Shown: positions 31,928 to 40,828, counted from the first letter of the stretch. The stretch: 64,000 nt of DNA from Clostridia bacterium (GCA_900767715.1 CAAGAD010000005.1:434001-498000); one strand, 5' to 3'. The notes: generated by a model not told the origin, from the sequence alone. Program-made: numbers and translations.

Positions 31928-32573
31928 TGTCCCACACCAATCTATCGCTCGTCAAAGGGTCTGCTAGGAGCACGCCGTCGTCATAGAACGACACCTTGAT
32001 AGTTTGACTTCCAGCGTAACTGCCTATCATACTGTTGGCGCTGATATACTGCCCCTCGGTCACGCCAAATACGAGTTTGCTTTCAATCTTGACAATCACC
32101 TTTCCGCCGATGTCGAGTGCGACGATTTGTTCATCGTCAACAAAGTCAACGCTCTTTACAATGCTGTCGGCTGGTGCATAGATTTTGCCCGCACCTTCGG
32201 TCGTGTAAATGAGTACTCCGTTTTCACACACTGGCGGGTTGCTGTCAACGATATGATAGACCTTGCCCGTGTCGGAAATGTAGCGGTAGTCGGTCTGGAA
32301 AACTTTACTCACAAAACCCAACTTGGTTGAGTCGTCGAAAAGTTGCAAATCGGGCGCAAAAAAATCTACAACCGCATAGACGCCCGTCATCACGCCCTTG
32401 GTCAGTGTGGTGTCTATTGAGTCAATCACACACAGTCCAACAAGCACGGCAACAACGCCCGTCACGGTTGAATAAATATAGTTAAAAATTTTTCTCCACC
32501 AAGGCGTCTTGAAACTCTTTTCCGGAAAGGTTAAAAGTTGTGGCTCGGTGTAGGTAAGTAATAGTCTGTCCAT
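31905..32573 (-). CDS. spoIVFA: SpoIVFA-like regulator of SpoIVFB
   Basis: 222 aa. One membrane helix (residues about 34-55, YIYSTVTGVVAVLVGLCVI) is followed by an extracytoplasmic region with a degenerate LytM/M23-like fold (GAGKIYAPADSIVKSVDF...DIGGKVIVKI...GQYISANSMIGSY). It has lost the metal-binding His residues, as SpoIVFA does. It holds SpoIVFB inactive until the forespore signal. No ribosome-binding site precedes the ATG; the putative sigma-E -10 ends 6 nt before it. Confidence 0.75.
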   Translation of the reverse strand: MDRLLLTYTEPQLLTFPEKSFKTPWWRKIFNYIYSTVTGVVAVLVGLCVIDSIDTTLTKGVMTGVYAVVDFFAPDLQLFDDSTKLGFVSKVFQTDYRYISDTGKVYHIVDSNPPVCENGVLIYTTEGAGKIYAPADSIVKSVDFVDDEQIVALDIGGKVIVKIESKLVFGVTEGQYISANSMIGSYAGSQTIKVSFYDDGVLLADPLTSDRLVWDNEQNFEK

Positions 32574-32578
32574 ACTAT

Positions 32579-32606
32579 AAAATATGCGACGAAAACCTTA
32601 TTATGA
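32579..32606 (-). promoter_or_regulatory. Putative sigma-E promoter of spoIVFA
   Basis: Minus strand: TCATAAT (32606-32600), 13 nt, CATATTTT (32586-32579), close to the sigma-E pattern (-35 kmATATT, -10 CATACAnT). It overlaps the end of the upstream MinE-like gene. Confidence 0.45.
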
Positions 32607-32837
32607 TGACAACCTTTGGTGTGGAAATTTGGTGCGCACTGCGGACGCATTTAGCGAGATATTAAATTTGTTTTCTGTGGCATCAATTTGCAAATTAATA
32701 TCTTCAAAATTAATTTCAAAATAATTAATTAATAAATAATAAATATCACTTTTAATTAATTCATTCATCAAATTCACATTTGTGCATTTGTCGTTTGCAA
32801 TCACCTTTTCTAGCCTAATATTCGCATTTTTTTTCAT
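32601..32837 (-). CDS. minE: MinE-like topological specificity factor
   Basis: 78 aa. Residues NANIRLEKVIANDKCTNVNLMNELIKSDIYYLLINYFEINFEDINLQIDATENKFNIS-type pattern follow MinE: the A..RL..vi..D segment that contacts MinD, then a DIyylI.kYf.I helix and an alternating beta strand. Identity is low, but it lies between minD and spoIVFA, as expected. MinE sets up MinD oscillation in species that have it. GGAG precedes the ATG. No minC is visible nearby. Confidence 0.6.
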   Translation of the reverse strand: MKKNANIRLEKVIANDKCTNVNLMNELIKSDIYYLLINYFEINFEDINLQIDATENKFNISLNASAVRTKFPHQRLSS

Positions 32838-33005
32838 AAATCTCCAAAAAATATGGTATTTTTACAATATTTTTTATATTTTTCTTGTCAATTTTTAATG
32901 TTTTATTTTTTATTGATATTTAGATTTTTGTTTAATGTTTTTTTGACAATTTATTTACATTAATTTTTTTTCACTAATTAAAACACGCTCACAAAATGAC
33001 GCATA

Positions 33006-33803
33006 CTAACAACGCTTTTTCAAATAGGACAAAACTCCGCCAAAAAATCCGCGATATTTGTATGTACAATCGAACAACTTTTTTGTGCCATTGTGAACAT
33101 TGTCTGCCAGCACGCCGAATGCGCGGGCGCTGGCGTTTTTCATAGACAATTTATCTCCGCCAACATTCAATAGTGCAGTGATTGAGTCGTCATCTGGAAT
33201 CAGTCCGCCGAACTCAATTCCAAGCGTCTTACTTATCTCGTAAACGTCCAACGCAACCTTGTCTTTTATTAGGTCACCGCGCGCACGATTGACGACGAAT
33301 CGCATATTGGTAATGTCGTAACTTGACAGTATGGAAACCACCTTATCAGCGTCACGCATTGCACTTAGGTGTGGCGTGGTAACGACCAGTGCTTCGTCCG
33401 CGCAACTTATGGCTCGCGAGAAACCGGTGTCAATGCCCGCCGGACAGTCAATGAGAATGTAGTCAAAGCGCTCTTTCAAACTATTCATTACCCGCTCAAT
33501 CGCACCAAAAGTTATTACTCGGTTTTGGGCGACATTTCCTGTGGCAAGCAAAAACAGAAGTGGAAACTCTTCATCTTGCACGAGCGCTTGATTGATTCGA
33601 CATCTGCCTTCAATAACATCAAGCATATTGTATATCACGCGCGATTCCATTCCCATCACGACGTCCAAATTGTTGAGCCCGATATCCATATCCACCAGAC
33701 ACACTCGCAAATTCTTTTTGGCAAGGTGAAGTCCAAGGTTGGCTGTCACAGTCGTTTTTCCTACACCACCCTTACCAGATGTTACAACGATAACTCTGCA
33801 CAT
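33006..33803 (-). CDS. minD: Septum-site-determining ATPase MinD
   Basis: 265 aa. Deviant Walker A GKGGVGKTT (residues about 10-18), CLVDMDIGLNNLDVVMG, YILIDCPAGIDTGF and TTPHLSAMRDADKV are diagnostic of MinD. The C terminus (FFGGVLSYLKKRC) is an amphipathic membrane-targeting helix. It marks the cell poles and works with MinC and/or MinE in division-site choice. The cluster minD-minE-spoIVFA-spoIVFB-rplU matches the Bacillus order apart from minE. Confidence 0.93.
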   Translation of the reverse strand: MCRVIVVTSGKGGVGKTTVTANLGLHLAKKNLRVCLVDMDIGLNNLDVVMGMESRVIYNMLDVIEGRCRINQALVQDEEFPLLFLLATGNVAQNRVITFGAIERVMNSLKERFDYILIDCPAGIDTGFSRAISCADEALVVTTPHLSAMRDADKVVSILSSYDITNMRFVVNRARGDLIKDKVALDVYEISKTLGIEFGGLIPDDDSITALLNVGGDKLSMKNASARAFGVLADNVHNGTKKLFDCTYKYRGFFGGVLSYLKKRC

Positions 33804-33862
33804 AAAAACTCCTTTGTTTTCATTGTAATGAATCTGTGGCAGAAGAAAACGATATTTATCTC

Positions 33863-33902
33863 AAAAAAAATAAATTCGACAAAACTGGTGTCGAATTTAT
33901 TT
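33863..33902 (-). terminator. Terminator of the MreB-like gene
   Basis: AAATAAATTCGAC (33868-33880) pairs with GTCGAATTTATTT (33890-33902), followed leftward by a run of T. It separates the MreB-like gene from minD. Confidence 0.8.
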
Positions 33903-33906
33903 TATA

Positions 33907-34893
33907 CTACAATTTTATCTCGATTGGATAATCCTTGATATCTATAATCTTGGACGCACCCATTAGAACTGCGTCGAGTGGATTCTTACTGAGAATGACT
34001 GGATTGTCAAACTTCTGTTTGGCGTATTCATAAAAGCCGGCGATTTGGGTTACGCCCCCGCAGAACAAAATGCCGTTGTTATGAATGTCGTTGATGACGT
34101 TCGGGCTTTGCTCGGCGATGAGTTCTTTGACCAAAGCGAAAATCTTGTCATAAATGCCACTGACTGCTGTGCGTATCTCGTGAGCGGTGATTTCCACATC
34201 GCGAACCCCGCCATCGTCAGCCACGCCCTTAAATTCGGTTTTGGCATAGTCGCGGTTGTAGAGCGAGCCAATGTCACATTTGATTTCGTTAGCCGTTTGA
34301 GTGCTTATTGTGGCGAAATAGTTGTCATAGACGAACACCTTGATTGCTTCGTCCATATCTACACCACCGATTTGATAGTCTGCACCCGCAATAAACTCTT
34401 CACCGCTGGTGATTGACACGTCGGTAATGCTGGCGCCGATGTCAACAACGCAGACATATTTCTTCTTGTCCCAAATATTCTCAAACTCGCGCGCACACGC
34501 ACCGCTCTGTACAATGCGCATTTTGTCTATGCCACACATTTTGAGCACATAGTTCACCGTTTCCAATTCGTTGATTGTTAGCCCGCAAGGCAAGGCAACC
34601 ACCGCGCTGTTGGTGTTGAGAAGATTTGATTTTAAATTGCAACTAGCAAAAATGTTGGACAGCAGTTTGATGGCAAGGTTTTGGTCAACAATGCAACCGT
34701 CCTTGATTGGCTGACAAATCTTCAAGGTTTGATTATTCACATTCAACCTTTTGTATGCGTCTTTGCCGTAATATTTAATCACACCCATTTTGTTAAGTGC
34801 CACATACGCGGGCACTCGTGTAAGTATCCCCTGCCCCTTTTGGTAAACAACGATTTCGTCGCTACCCAACTTTATAGCCAGTTCGTTTCGCAT
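33907..34893 (-). CDS. MreB-like actin-family protein
   Basis: 328 aa. It aligns with MreB over its length: LGSDEIVVYQKGQGILTRVPAYVAL, QPIKDGCIVDQNLAIKLL, a CVVDIGASITDVSITSGEEFIAGADYQIGGVDMDEAI segment (phosphate 2, DIGas), and GILFCGGVTQIAGFYEYAKQKF. The first phosphate loop is KLGSDE in place of DLGTAN. It is more diverged than typical MreB, so it may be a paralogue such as Mbl/MreBH. It probably polymerises under the membrane to guide wall synthesis. The gene is in the usual mre-min neighbourhood. Confidence 0.82.
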   Translation of the reverse strand: MRNELAIKLGSDEIVVYQKGQGILTRVPAYVALNKMGVIKYYGKDAYKRLNVNNQTLKICQPIKDGCIVDQNLAIKLLSNIFASCNLKSNLLNTNSAVVALPCGLTINELETVNYVLKMCGIDKMRIVQSGACAREFENIWDKKKYVCVVDIGASITDVSITSGEEFIAGADYQIGGVDMDEAIKVFVYDNYFATISTQTANEIKCDIGSLYNRDYAKTEFKGVADDGGVRDVEITAHEIRTAVSGIYDKIFALVKELIAEQSPNVINDIHNNGILFCGGVTQIAGFYEYAKQKFDNPVILSKNPLDAVLMGASKIIDIKDYPIEIKL

Positions 34894-34902
34894 AGTTCTC
34901 CT

Positions 34903-36411
34903 TTATAAAATCTGCAAGTTCTTTTTATACACTTTCTTAAAGTCGTTTGCACAAGCCATTGCTTGATTGATTTCTAACTCTGCATTGTGTTCTACTTCCG
35001 TTTTTAGAATGACAGTGTCACCCAAAATGTCACAAGTGATGTCCTTGATATTTTTGATTCCTGTTGCACAAAGTGCACGTGCCATTTTGATAATGATTCC
35101 CAATTTCTTGATAGAGTCAATTTCTTCGTCGCCGACGATGTCTTTGTAGCGCACCCATTCGCTAGCATTAAACTCATCGATGTCTTGCGTAGCACATACG
35201 AACGCCGACAAAACAATCTCCTTATGTCCAACGCCCATTATGTTGGAGTTGAGCACCACATTAAATGAGTTCTTGACATAGTCTTTGTATGACACGCGCT
35301 TGCCCGACAAACTCATACTTGCTGCAATGCGCAATACTTTGGTGTAAAGTTTAGGCAACTTGTGCAAAACTTTGAGTTGTTTGTAGAGCATAATCGCAAC
35401 GTCGTAAATGTCGGTGATGTTGTTGGCTGTTGGGTAAAACTCTTCAATAGTCGAAAGGCTGTAACCCAAAACGTCAACAAGTGGACGTTCTTGCGCTTGG
35501 GCGAACAGAATCTTGATTGCGTCGCCATATTGAACGCCGTTGGTGCTGACGTGAATCTCGCTAGAAGCGATTTCGCCAAAGAACGATTTGATAACAGCCA
35601 TTCCGCTAGCCAAAACGTCAATACGAGATTCGCTGATGCCTTTGAGTTTCTTGGACTTGTCTAGGTCAAGCGTTTTGATGAGATTGAACACCGTTGTAAA
35701 GTTCTTGCGTTCAACCACGAAGTTGTTTGCCACGTCCAATGGATAGTGGATTGATTTGCGAATAAGTTTGCCCGCATTCTCGAACGCTTCGCCCACGCCA
35801 ATCAATTCATAATCTTCATCAATGTCTGCGAGCCATTTAATGCGCTTAAACTCGTTAGACAAAAACTCACACATCTTTTGCATTTTTGTTTCTGGGTTGG
35901 TTTCCTGCAAATAGTTGTCGGCGATACTCTTCACGCCATAAGGCAATGAAACTGATTCGAGCAACATTCTGCGGTTGTATTTAATAATGTTGATAAAGTC
36001 ATCTTCAATGTCAAGCACAATACCCTTTGGCACAGCCATTGAGTACAACATTGCGTTGTGCAAACTTGACATCGTTTCCGCTTCGTCGGCAACCTTGAAA
36101 AAGAGTGCCAAAGTTTTGTAAATTTCATCAAAGAATGCAAGTTGATTTCTAATCTGCAAGAAAGACCTTTCTGCAAGACAAAATACGTTGTCAATCTTGT
36201 AAAAATCTAAAACTGTGCGGAAGGTGCGCAACACCTTGATAGTTTCTTCAATACGAGATGGTTTCAAATAGCCGTCACGCTCAATGTCAAGGTGTAAATT
36301 GACTGGCTCATCAATCTCTTTTTCCACGATAAAATACCCTGCCATTGTGTAATCAACAATAGTTAATTTCGCAGACTTGGTTGACAAGTTGATTATACCT
36401 AATTTTTCCAT
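34903..36411 (-). CDS. Degenerate Ppx/GppA-family protein
   Basis: 502 aa with the general plan of exopolyphosphatase/pppGpp hydrolase: an ASKHA N terminus, a middle portion with VLASGMAVIKSFF, and a C-terminal HD-like helical domain (LRIAASMSLSGKRVSYKDYVKNSFNVVLNSNIMGVGHKEIVLSAFVC). Both phosphate-binding loops are changed: IINLSTKSAKL replaces the usual aIDiGSNS, and VLDIEDDFINI replaces DIGGGSTE. It may therefore bind ligand without hydrolysis, or not at all. It lies 9 nt upstream of the MreB-like gene on the same strand. Confidence 0.7.
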   Translation of the reverse strand: MEKLGIINLSTKSAKLTIVDYTMAGYFIVEKEIDEPVNLHLDIERDGYLKPSRIEETIKVLRTFRTVLDFYKIDNVFCLAERSFLQIRNQLAFFDEIYKTLALFFKVADEAETMSSLHNAMLYSMAVPKGIVLDIEDDFINIIKYNRRMLLESVSLPYGVKSIADNYLQETNPETKMQKMCEFLSNEFKRIKWLADIDEDYELIGVGEAFENAGKLIRKSIHYPLDVANNFVVERKNFTTVFNLIKTLDLDKSKKLKGISESRIDVLASGMAVIKSFFGEIASSEIHVSTNGVQYGDAIKILFAQAQERPLVDVLGYSLSTIEEFYPTANNITDIYDVAIMLYKQLKVLHKLPKLYTKVLRIAASMSLSGKRVSYKDYVKNSFNVVLNSNIMGVGHKEIVLSAFVCATQDIDEFNASEWVRYKDIVGDEEIDSIKKLGIIIKMARALCATGIKNIKDITCDILGDTVILKTEVEHNAELEINQAMACANDFKKVYKKNLQIL

Positions 36412-36768
36412 TAGTAACTATTTCCTTTTATTAATTGTACACCCTTCTTATAGCACCTTTTTGGGTTATAGTCAATAGGTATTTTTAAAATATTTTTACA
36501 ATTTTTTTGTTATATTTCTTCATTATTTTTTTCGCCATTTATTTTTTAATTTTTTATAAATAAATTCCTAAAATAAATTATTAAAAATTAATAATTAAAA
36601 AGTGAGAAAAATAAAAATTTAATAAAAACAATCGGTATTTACCGCATTTTGCCTATGAATTAATAGTTATATTTTAATTTTCAAAAAAAATATTTACCTA
36701 ATTAAATATTTGATTGAAAAATAAAAAAAGACATTTTTTCAAGTGTCTTTTTATTTTATTTTTTTGAA
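36412..36768 (-). other. AT-rich intergenic region with the ferredoxin terminator
   Basis: 357 nt without a gene. The only clear element is the hairpin AAAAAGACA (36725-36733)/TGTCTTTTT (36744-36752), which serves as the ferredoxin terminator in the leftward direction. The rest is AT tract in which no promoter can be trusted. Confidence 0.65.
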
Positions 36769-36939
36769 TTATTTTTCGTTGATTGCTTCCACTGGGCAAA
36801 CGCGTTTGCAAGTGCCACAATTTATGCACTTCTTCATATCGATAAAAGCGCAACCGTCTTGACCAAAACTAATGGCTTCCACTGGGCAAGAATTGACGCA
36901 CATTCCGCAACCCACGCATTTAGATTTATCTACTATCAT
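36769..36939 (-). CDS. 2[4Fe-4S] ferredoxin
   Basis: 56 aa, read directly from the minus strand starting MIVDKSKCVGCGMCVNSCPV. Two CxxCxxCxxxCP motifs are complete: CVGCGMCVNSCP and CINCGTCKRVCP. This is the clostridial ferredoxin type, a low-potential electron carrier in the cytosol. GGAG precedes the ATG. It stands alone with its own terminator, 8 nt downstream of the rluA-like gene stop. Confidence 0.93.
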   Translation of the reverse strand: MIVDKSKCVGCGMCVNSCPVEAISFGQDGCAFIDMKKCINCGTCKRVCPVEAINEK

Positions 36940-36947
36940 AATCACTC

Positions 36948-37652
36948 CTAAATATTTTTGTACTCTATAATATTCTTGAACATATCGAATGGTGCAACTT
37001 CGGTGTTTGGGTAAACTTTGAAGTCCATATTTTTCTTGGTAATTGGGTGAGCAAAACTGAGTTCATAAGCCCACAAACCAAGGTTAGAACCGTGGTCCTT
37101 TTCACCATATTTAAAGTCGCCATAAATTGGGGTCAAATTTTGCTTTGCCATTTGCACTCTAATCTGGTGACTGCGACCTGTGTGAAGGTCAACTTTTACG
37201 AGCGAATAACCTTTTACACTGTCCAACACTTTATATTCGAGTTCGGCAAATTTTGCTTCTTTGTTTGACTGGGTCGAAAGGCTGACGGTGTTGCTCTCCG
37301 CGTTCTTCAACAGATATGCGGTGAGAGTGTCTTCCAAATGATTTGGCACGCCTTTTACAACGCACAAATATTTCTTTTTGAGTTGACGATTGCGGATTTG
37401 TTCACTCAATCGGTCTGCGCACTTGCTCGTCTTGGCGAACACCATAACTCCACCTGTTGGGCGGTCAAGTCTGTGCACCAGCCCGAGATAAACATTGCCC
37501 GGCTTATTGTCACGCTTCTTGATATATTCTTTCAAAAGCGTGAGTAAATCTGGGTCGTGCGAGTCGTCCTCTTGCACGCTCATATTTTTAGGTTTGATAA
37601 CGACCAAAAGATGATTGTCCTCATATACAATTTGCGGTTCAAACGCGTCCAT
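36948..37652 (-). CDS. RluA-family pseudouridine synthase
   Basis: 234 aa, AGGAGG start. The catalytic motif is VHRLDRPTGGVMVFAKT, with Asp in HRLD. It is followed by KKYLCVVKG and LVKVDLHTGRSHQIRVQMA, the RluA signature. No S4 domain is present. It modifies rRNA or tRNA uridines; the exact site cannot be told. It overlaps the methyltransferase gene by 14 nt, suggesting a joint rRNA-modification operon. Confidence 0.88.
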   Translation of the reverse strand: MDAFEPQIVYEDNHLLVVIKPKNMSVQEDDSHDPDLLTLLKEYIKKRDNKPGNVYLGLVHRLDRPTGGVMVFAKTSKCADRLSEQIRNRQLKKKYLCVVKGVPNHLEDTLTAYLLKNAESNTVSLSTQSNKEAKFAELEYKVLDSVKGYSLVKVDLHTGRSHQIRVQMAKQNLTPIYGDFKYGEKDHGSNLGLWAYELSFAHPITKKNMDFKVYPNTEVAPFDMFKNIIEYKNI

Positions 37653-38517
37653 TCTTTCCTCCTAAGATTGCTAGTGCCGAGCACCCGCAAGGTAGTTTAA
37701 CATTATTTTCCAAAGTGTCAATACCTATTTCGTATGCTTCATACTTGGCATTATAGTCACGGCAAGCGATTGACAAAATGTTTTGCATAACGGTTGGTTG
37801 CAAGCCGGTGGTGTAACTGTTGATAAGCATAGCGATTGCGTTGTCTGCCAAAAGTTTGGCGGTGAGCATTACGAAATCAAAAATGTTCTCTTCCAACTTC
37901 CACACTTCATTGTTTGGCCCGCGACCAAAACTTGGTGGGTCCATAATGATGATATCATATTTATTGCCACGGCGGATTTCTTTCTCCACAAACTTTTGGC
38001 AATCATCGACAATATAGCGGATTGGTGCATTTTCAAGACCGGACAAGCGCGCGTTCTCTTTGGCGTGTGCAACCATATTCTTTGCGGCATCTACGTGCAC
38101 CACACTTGCGCCCGCACTGGCACACGCCATCGTAGCACCACCCGTGTAGGCAAATAGGTTCAATACCTTGACAGGACGCTTTGCCGACTTGATTAGGTCA
38201 ATCATTGTCTGCCAGTTGACTGCTTGCTCTGGGAAAAGCCCAGTATGTTTGAAGTTCATAGGTTGAACTTTGAATTTCAAATTTTGCCAAGAAATGACCC
38301 AACTCTCTGGCAACTTGCGACTGAAAGACCACTCGCCCGTTTTGCTTTCACGGCGAGTGTATTTTGCGTCAATGTTTTTATATTTGTCCAATGGTTTTTC
38401 GGCTTTCCAAATGACTTGTGGGTCGGGACGAAGCAAGGTGTATTCGCCCCATTTCTCCAATTTGTAGCCATCACCCGTGGATAGCACTTTATAATCTTTC
38501 CAATTAGGTGTTTTCAT
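37639..38517 (-). CDS. RlmI/RlmK-like SAM-dependent rRNA methyltransferase
   Basis: 292 aa. The SAM-binding segment is LNLFAYTGGATMACASAGASVVHVDAAKNMVAHAKENA, and the catalytic motif is IIMDPPSFGRGPNNEVW. This is the class I fold of 23S rRNA C5-methylcytosine methyltransferases or of RlmK-like guanine methyltransferases. The ATG lies one base after the stop of the CBS gene with no ribosome-binding site, so translation is probably coupled. Confidence 0.82.
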   Translation of the reverse strand: MKTPNWKDYKVLSTGDGYKLEKWGEYTLLRPDPQVIWKAEKPLDKYKNIDAKYTRRESKTGEWSFSRKLPESWVISWQNLKFKVQPMNFKHTGLFPEQAVNWQTMIDLIKSAKRPVKVLNLFAYTGGATMACASAGASVVHVDAAKNMVAHAKENARLSGLENAPIRYIVDDCQKFVEKEIRRGNKYDIIIMDPPSFGRGPNNEVWKLEENIFDFVMLTAKLLADNAIAMLINSYTTGLQPTVMQNILSIACRDYNAKYEAYEIGIDTLENNVKLPCGCSALAILGGKNGRV

Positions 38518-38518
38518 T

Positions 38519-39247
38519 TTAATATACGTTCAATACCTTTTGCATTTCAACGACGTCGGTGATGGTGATGATTCCAAGTGGCAATTCTTCACGCTTGCCG
38601 TCCTTGGTGATGAGAATGATAAGCAATTTGCGATTGGTTTCAAAGTTGTGCATAGCCGATTCAATGGTCAACTGCTCATCTGCTAATATGTAATAATTGT
38701 CGTTGTCTTCTCTAGCGACCAATTCGCCCGCGCTGGTGTGGTCAATAAATGCTTGAATATCTTTGTTGCCGGCGTTAATTTCGTCGCCGATAACATTCAT
38801 AATGCGCTGTCCGTTGGCAACGCCGATGAGTTCGTTGCCGTCATAGATAGGAATATTACTATAACCCGACCTAGCCATAAGCGCGATAAGGTCCTTGGCT
38901 TTGGCGGTGTGTTTCATTGTCAAAACTTCGTGATTACTAATGCGGTCGAGCGCCAAAGGTGGCGTAGAAATGATGTCTGCCAACTTCTCAATATTCTCCA
39001 CAACGTCGACGTGTGGTTCAGCGATAACGTAACTGCTGTTCGAGCGGTGAATGATTGCGTTTCTCAATCTGCCATAGTCCAAAAGGTCGTCTTCATATTT
39101 TCTCACGACCGAGTTGAACATAACGCTCTTGCGCACAACGTCGGTGAACGTGAGCGACTTTTTGAAGTCGTAGAGCGAGCGCAAACTGTGGTCAATGGCG
39201 TTGTATGCCGTTATAAATCTCTCGGCGTTGCTTAATTCTCTTTCCAA
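38519..39247 (-). CDS. CBS-domain protein
   Basis: 242 aa from the TTG at 39247, five bases after GGAGG; the upstream TTG at 39259 overlaps that site. The N-terminal ~90 residues are helical and may be a coiled-coil or nucleotidyl-kinase-unrelated domain. The rest has two CBS motifs, MKHTAKAKDLIALMARSGYSNIPIYDGNELIGVANGQRIM and ADEQLTIESAMHNFETNRKLLIILIT...GIITITDVVEM. CBS pairs bind adenine nucleotides and act as energy sensors. The output is not clear. Confidence 0.72.
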   Translation of the reverse strand: MERELSNAERFITAYNAIDHSLRSLYDFKKSLTFTDVVRKSVMFNSVVRKYEDDLLDYGRLRNAIIHRSNSSYVIAEPHVDVVENIEKLADIISTPPLALDRISNHEVLTMKHTAKAKDLIALMARSGYSNIPIYDGNELIGVANGQRIMNVIGDEINAGNKDIQAFIDHTSAGELVAREDNDNYYILADEQLTIESAMHNFETNRKLLIILITKDGKREELPLGIITITDVVEMQKVLNVY

Positions 39248-39324
39248 AATAGCCTCCAATTTGCTTTATTCTAACACAAAAACACGTTTAGAGCAAACTT
39301 TTTGGGTTTAGTTTAAAAAAATAG

Positions 39325-39353
39325 TTGTATTTTTGCGCGGTCTTTGGTATAAT
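39325..39353 (+). promoter_or_regulatory. Promoter of the SRP RNA
   Basis: TTGTAT (39325-39330), 17-nt spacer, TATAAT (39348-39353); transcription should start near 39360, at the RNA 5' end. Confidence 0.85.
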
Positions 39354-39357
39354 AACC

Positions 39358-39630
39358 ATAGACGCAATAGGCGGGGAGTTAGCGGTGCCCTGTACTTGCA
39401 ATCCGCTTAAGCAAGGCTGAATGTCATTTGCGGTAGCGCTTGTTGTGTGTTGAGTAACACGGTTCTGTGATGAAGTTAGGGTCTTGTGCAATATTGTGCT
39501 ATGAACTATGTCAGAGGCGGGAGTCAGCAGCATTAAGTGGTCAACAGTATGTGATACGAGGTGGCTCTAATGGAGCAAAATCGCGTTATGCCAGCACGGC
39601 TTGGCTAACAAGAATGAATTTGTGTCTAAC
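39358..39630 (+). ncRNA. ffs: Signal recognition particle RNA, large bacterial type
   Basis: The 5' Alu domain contains GGCGGGGAGTTAGCGGTG and CCTGTACTTGCAATCCGC, almost invariant in Gram-positive large SRP RNAs. The S-domain helix 8 has the GTCAG and AGCAG internal-loop motifs around a GGAG-type tetraloop (about 39507-39525). The 5' end TAGACGCA pairs with TGTGTCTA at 39621-39628. It forms the SRP with Ffh for targeting of membrane proteins. It is not beside dnaX, its frequent neighbour. Confidence 0.92.
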
Positions 39631-39636
39631 AAAGCG

Positions 39637-39656
39637 CGCTCAACCGAGCGTTTTTT
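39637..39656 (+). terminator. Terminator of the SRP RNA
   Basis: CGCTC, loop AACC, GAGCG (39637-39650), then six T. Confidence 0.88.
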
Positions 39657-39702
39657 GTTTATATCTACATTCTAAAAAAAATATGTTTTACTGGTGCAAC
39701 TT

Positions 39703-40506
39703 ATGAGAAACTTTACCAACCTTTTAATCTGCCCCAAATGTAGTGCGGGGCTATCCAGCACGGAACACAGCCTTGTTTGTGAAAATGGGCATTGTTTCGA
39801 CCTATCAAAAGAGGGCTATGTCAATCTTTTGCTAGCGAATATGAAGAAAACCAAAATGCCCGGCGATGATAAACTTATGGTGGTGGCTAGAAAAAACTTT
39901 TTGGACAAAGATTATTACAAGGCTTTGAAATTGAAGGTTTTTGACATTATAGCCGAGTTGAAACCGTCAGTCATTCTGGACGCGGGTTGTGGAACGGGCT
40001 ATTACACTACGGGACTGGACGAAATATACAAGGTCGTCGGCGCAGACATATCCAAGTTTGCCGTGCAAGTTGCGTCCAAACTCAACAAAAACAATACCTA
40101 CATTGTGGCGTCAATCTTTAACTTGCCTATCAAGGACGGTTCAGTGGATTTGATACTCAACATTTTTGCGCCAAAACCACAAGCCGAATTTAAAAGAGTT
40201 CTTTCAGCCAATGGTGCGATAATTGAAGTCGTGCCCGCCGAAGAACATTTAAAGGAATTGAAGCAACTAGTGTATCAAGATTGTTTCAAGGAAAATGTGG
40301 AAAAATTCGCCTTTGACCAATTCAAACTCGCCGACACGCAACGCATTAGTTACAAAGTGTCAATCGACAACAGCGATGACCTATTGAACCTGCTGAAAAT
40401 GACTCCATACTGGTATAAAGGTGGCGAACGCAACTCTCAACTCGTCCAAAACGCGAAATTGTCTTCAATAACATTAGATTTCGTCATCAACATTTGGAAA
40501 AAATAA
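39703..40506 (+). CDS. RlmA-like 23S rRNA guanine-N1 methyltransferase
   Basis: 267 aa from the ATG at 39703 (a GTG at 39694 is also possible; neither has a good ribosome-binding site). The N-terminal zinc site is CPKCSAGLSSTEHSLVCENGHCFD, followed by SKEGYVNLLLA, typical of RlmA. The SAM domain reads VILDAGCGTGYYT and NIFAPKPQAEFKRVLSANGAIIEVVP. RlmA(II) methylates G748 in Gram-positive 23S rRNA and affects tylosin sensitivity; RlmA(I) methylates G745. The terminator at 40505-40527 follows at once. Confidence 0.85.
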   Translation: MRNFTNLLICPKCSAGLSSTEHSLVCENGHCFDLSKEGYVNLLLANMKKTKMPGDDKLMVVARKNFLDKDYYKALKLKVFDIIAELKPSVILDAGCGTGYYTTGLDEIYKVVGADISKFAVQVASKLNKNNTYIVASIFNLPIKDGSVDLILNIFAPKPQAEFKRVLSANGAIIEVVPAEEHLKELKQLVYQDCFKENVEKFAFDQFKLADTQRISYKVSIDNSDDLLNLLKMTPYWYKGGERNSQLVQNAKLSSITLDFVINIWKK

Positions 40507-40527
40507 AAACTGCTTCGGCAGTTTTTT
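40505..40527 (+). terminator. Terminator of rlmA-like gene
   Basis: AAAAACTGC, loop TTCG, GCAGTTTTTT. The same hairpin recurs at 41364-41389. Confidence 0.85.
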
Positions 40528-40549
40528 ATTTCTTAATTTGCATTCTATT

Positions 40550-40828
40550 TTAGTTTGGTTCGCTGGCTCTGCGCTGATTACTAGTATCATAAGGAATATT
40601 TGAAGGGTCAACATCACACTCGCTATAACTCACTAATTTATTTACATCAACAGGCATTCTTTCCAACATACGCAATATGGCATTAATGACTTTACGCATA
40701 TTTACCATTTCACATAACGATATATCATTATTCATTGCACGATATGATTCTTTAAATTCTCTAATTGCGGACATATCAAAGTAACTAGCACCCATATCAA
40801 AATAATGTTGTCGCAAATCTTCTCTCAT
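40550..40828 (-). CDS. Hypothetical protein divergent from the XRE pair
   Basis: 92 aa, AAGGAG before the ATG. Wholly helical and charged, with no membrane segment and no recognised motif (AIREFKESYRAMNNDISLCEMVNMRKVINAIL). Three palindromic operators lie in the shared intergenic region with the XRE genes, so it is probably controlled by them. It may be the accessory partner of the small regulators. Function unknown. Confidence 0.55.
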   Translation of the reverse strand: MREDLRQHYFDMGASYFDMSAIREFKESYRAMNNDISLCEMVNMRKVINAILRMLERMPVDVNKLVSYSECDVDPSNIPYDTSNQRRASEPN

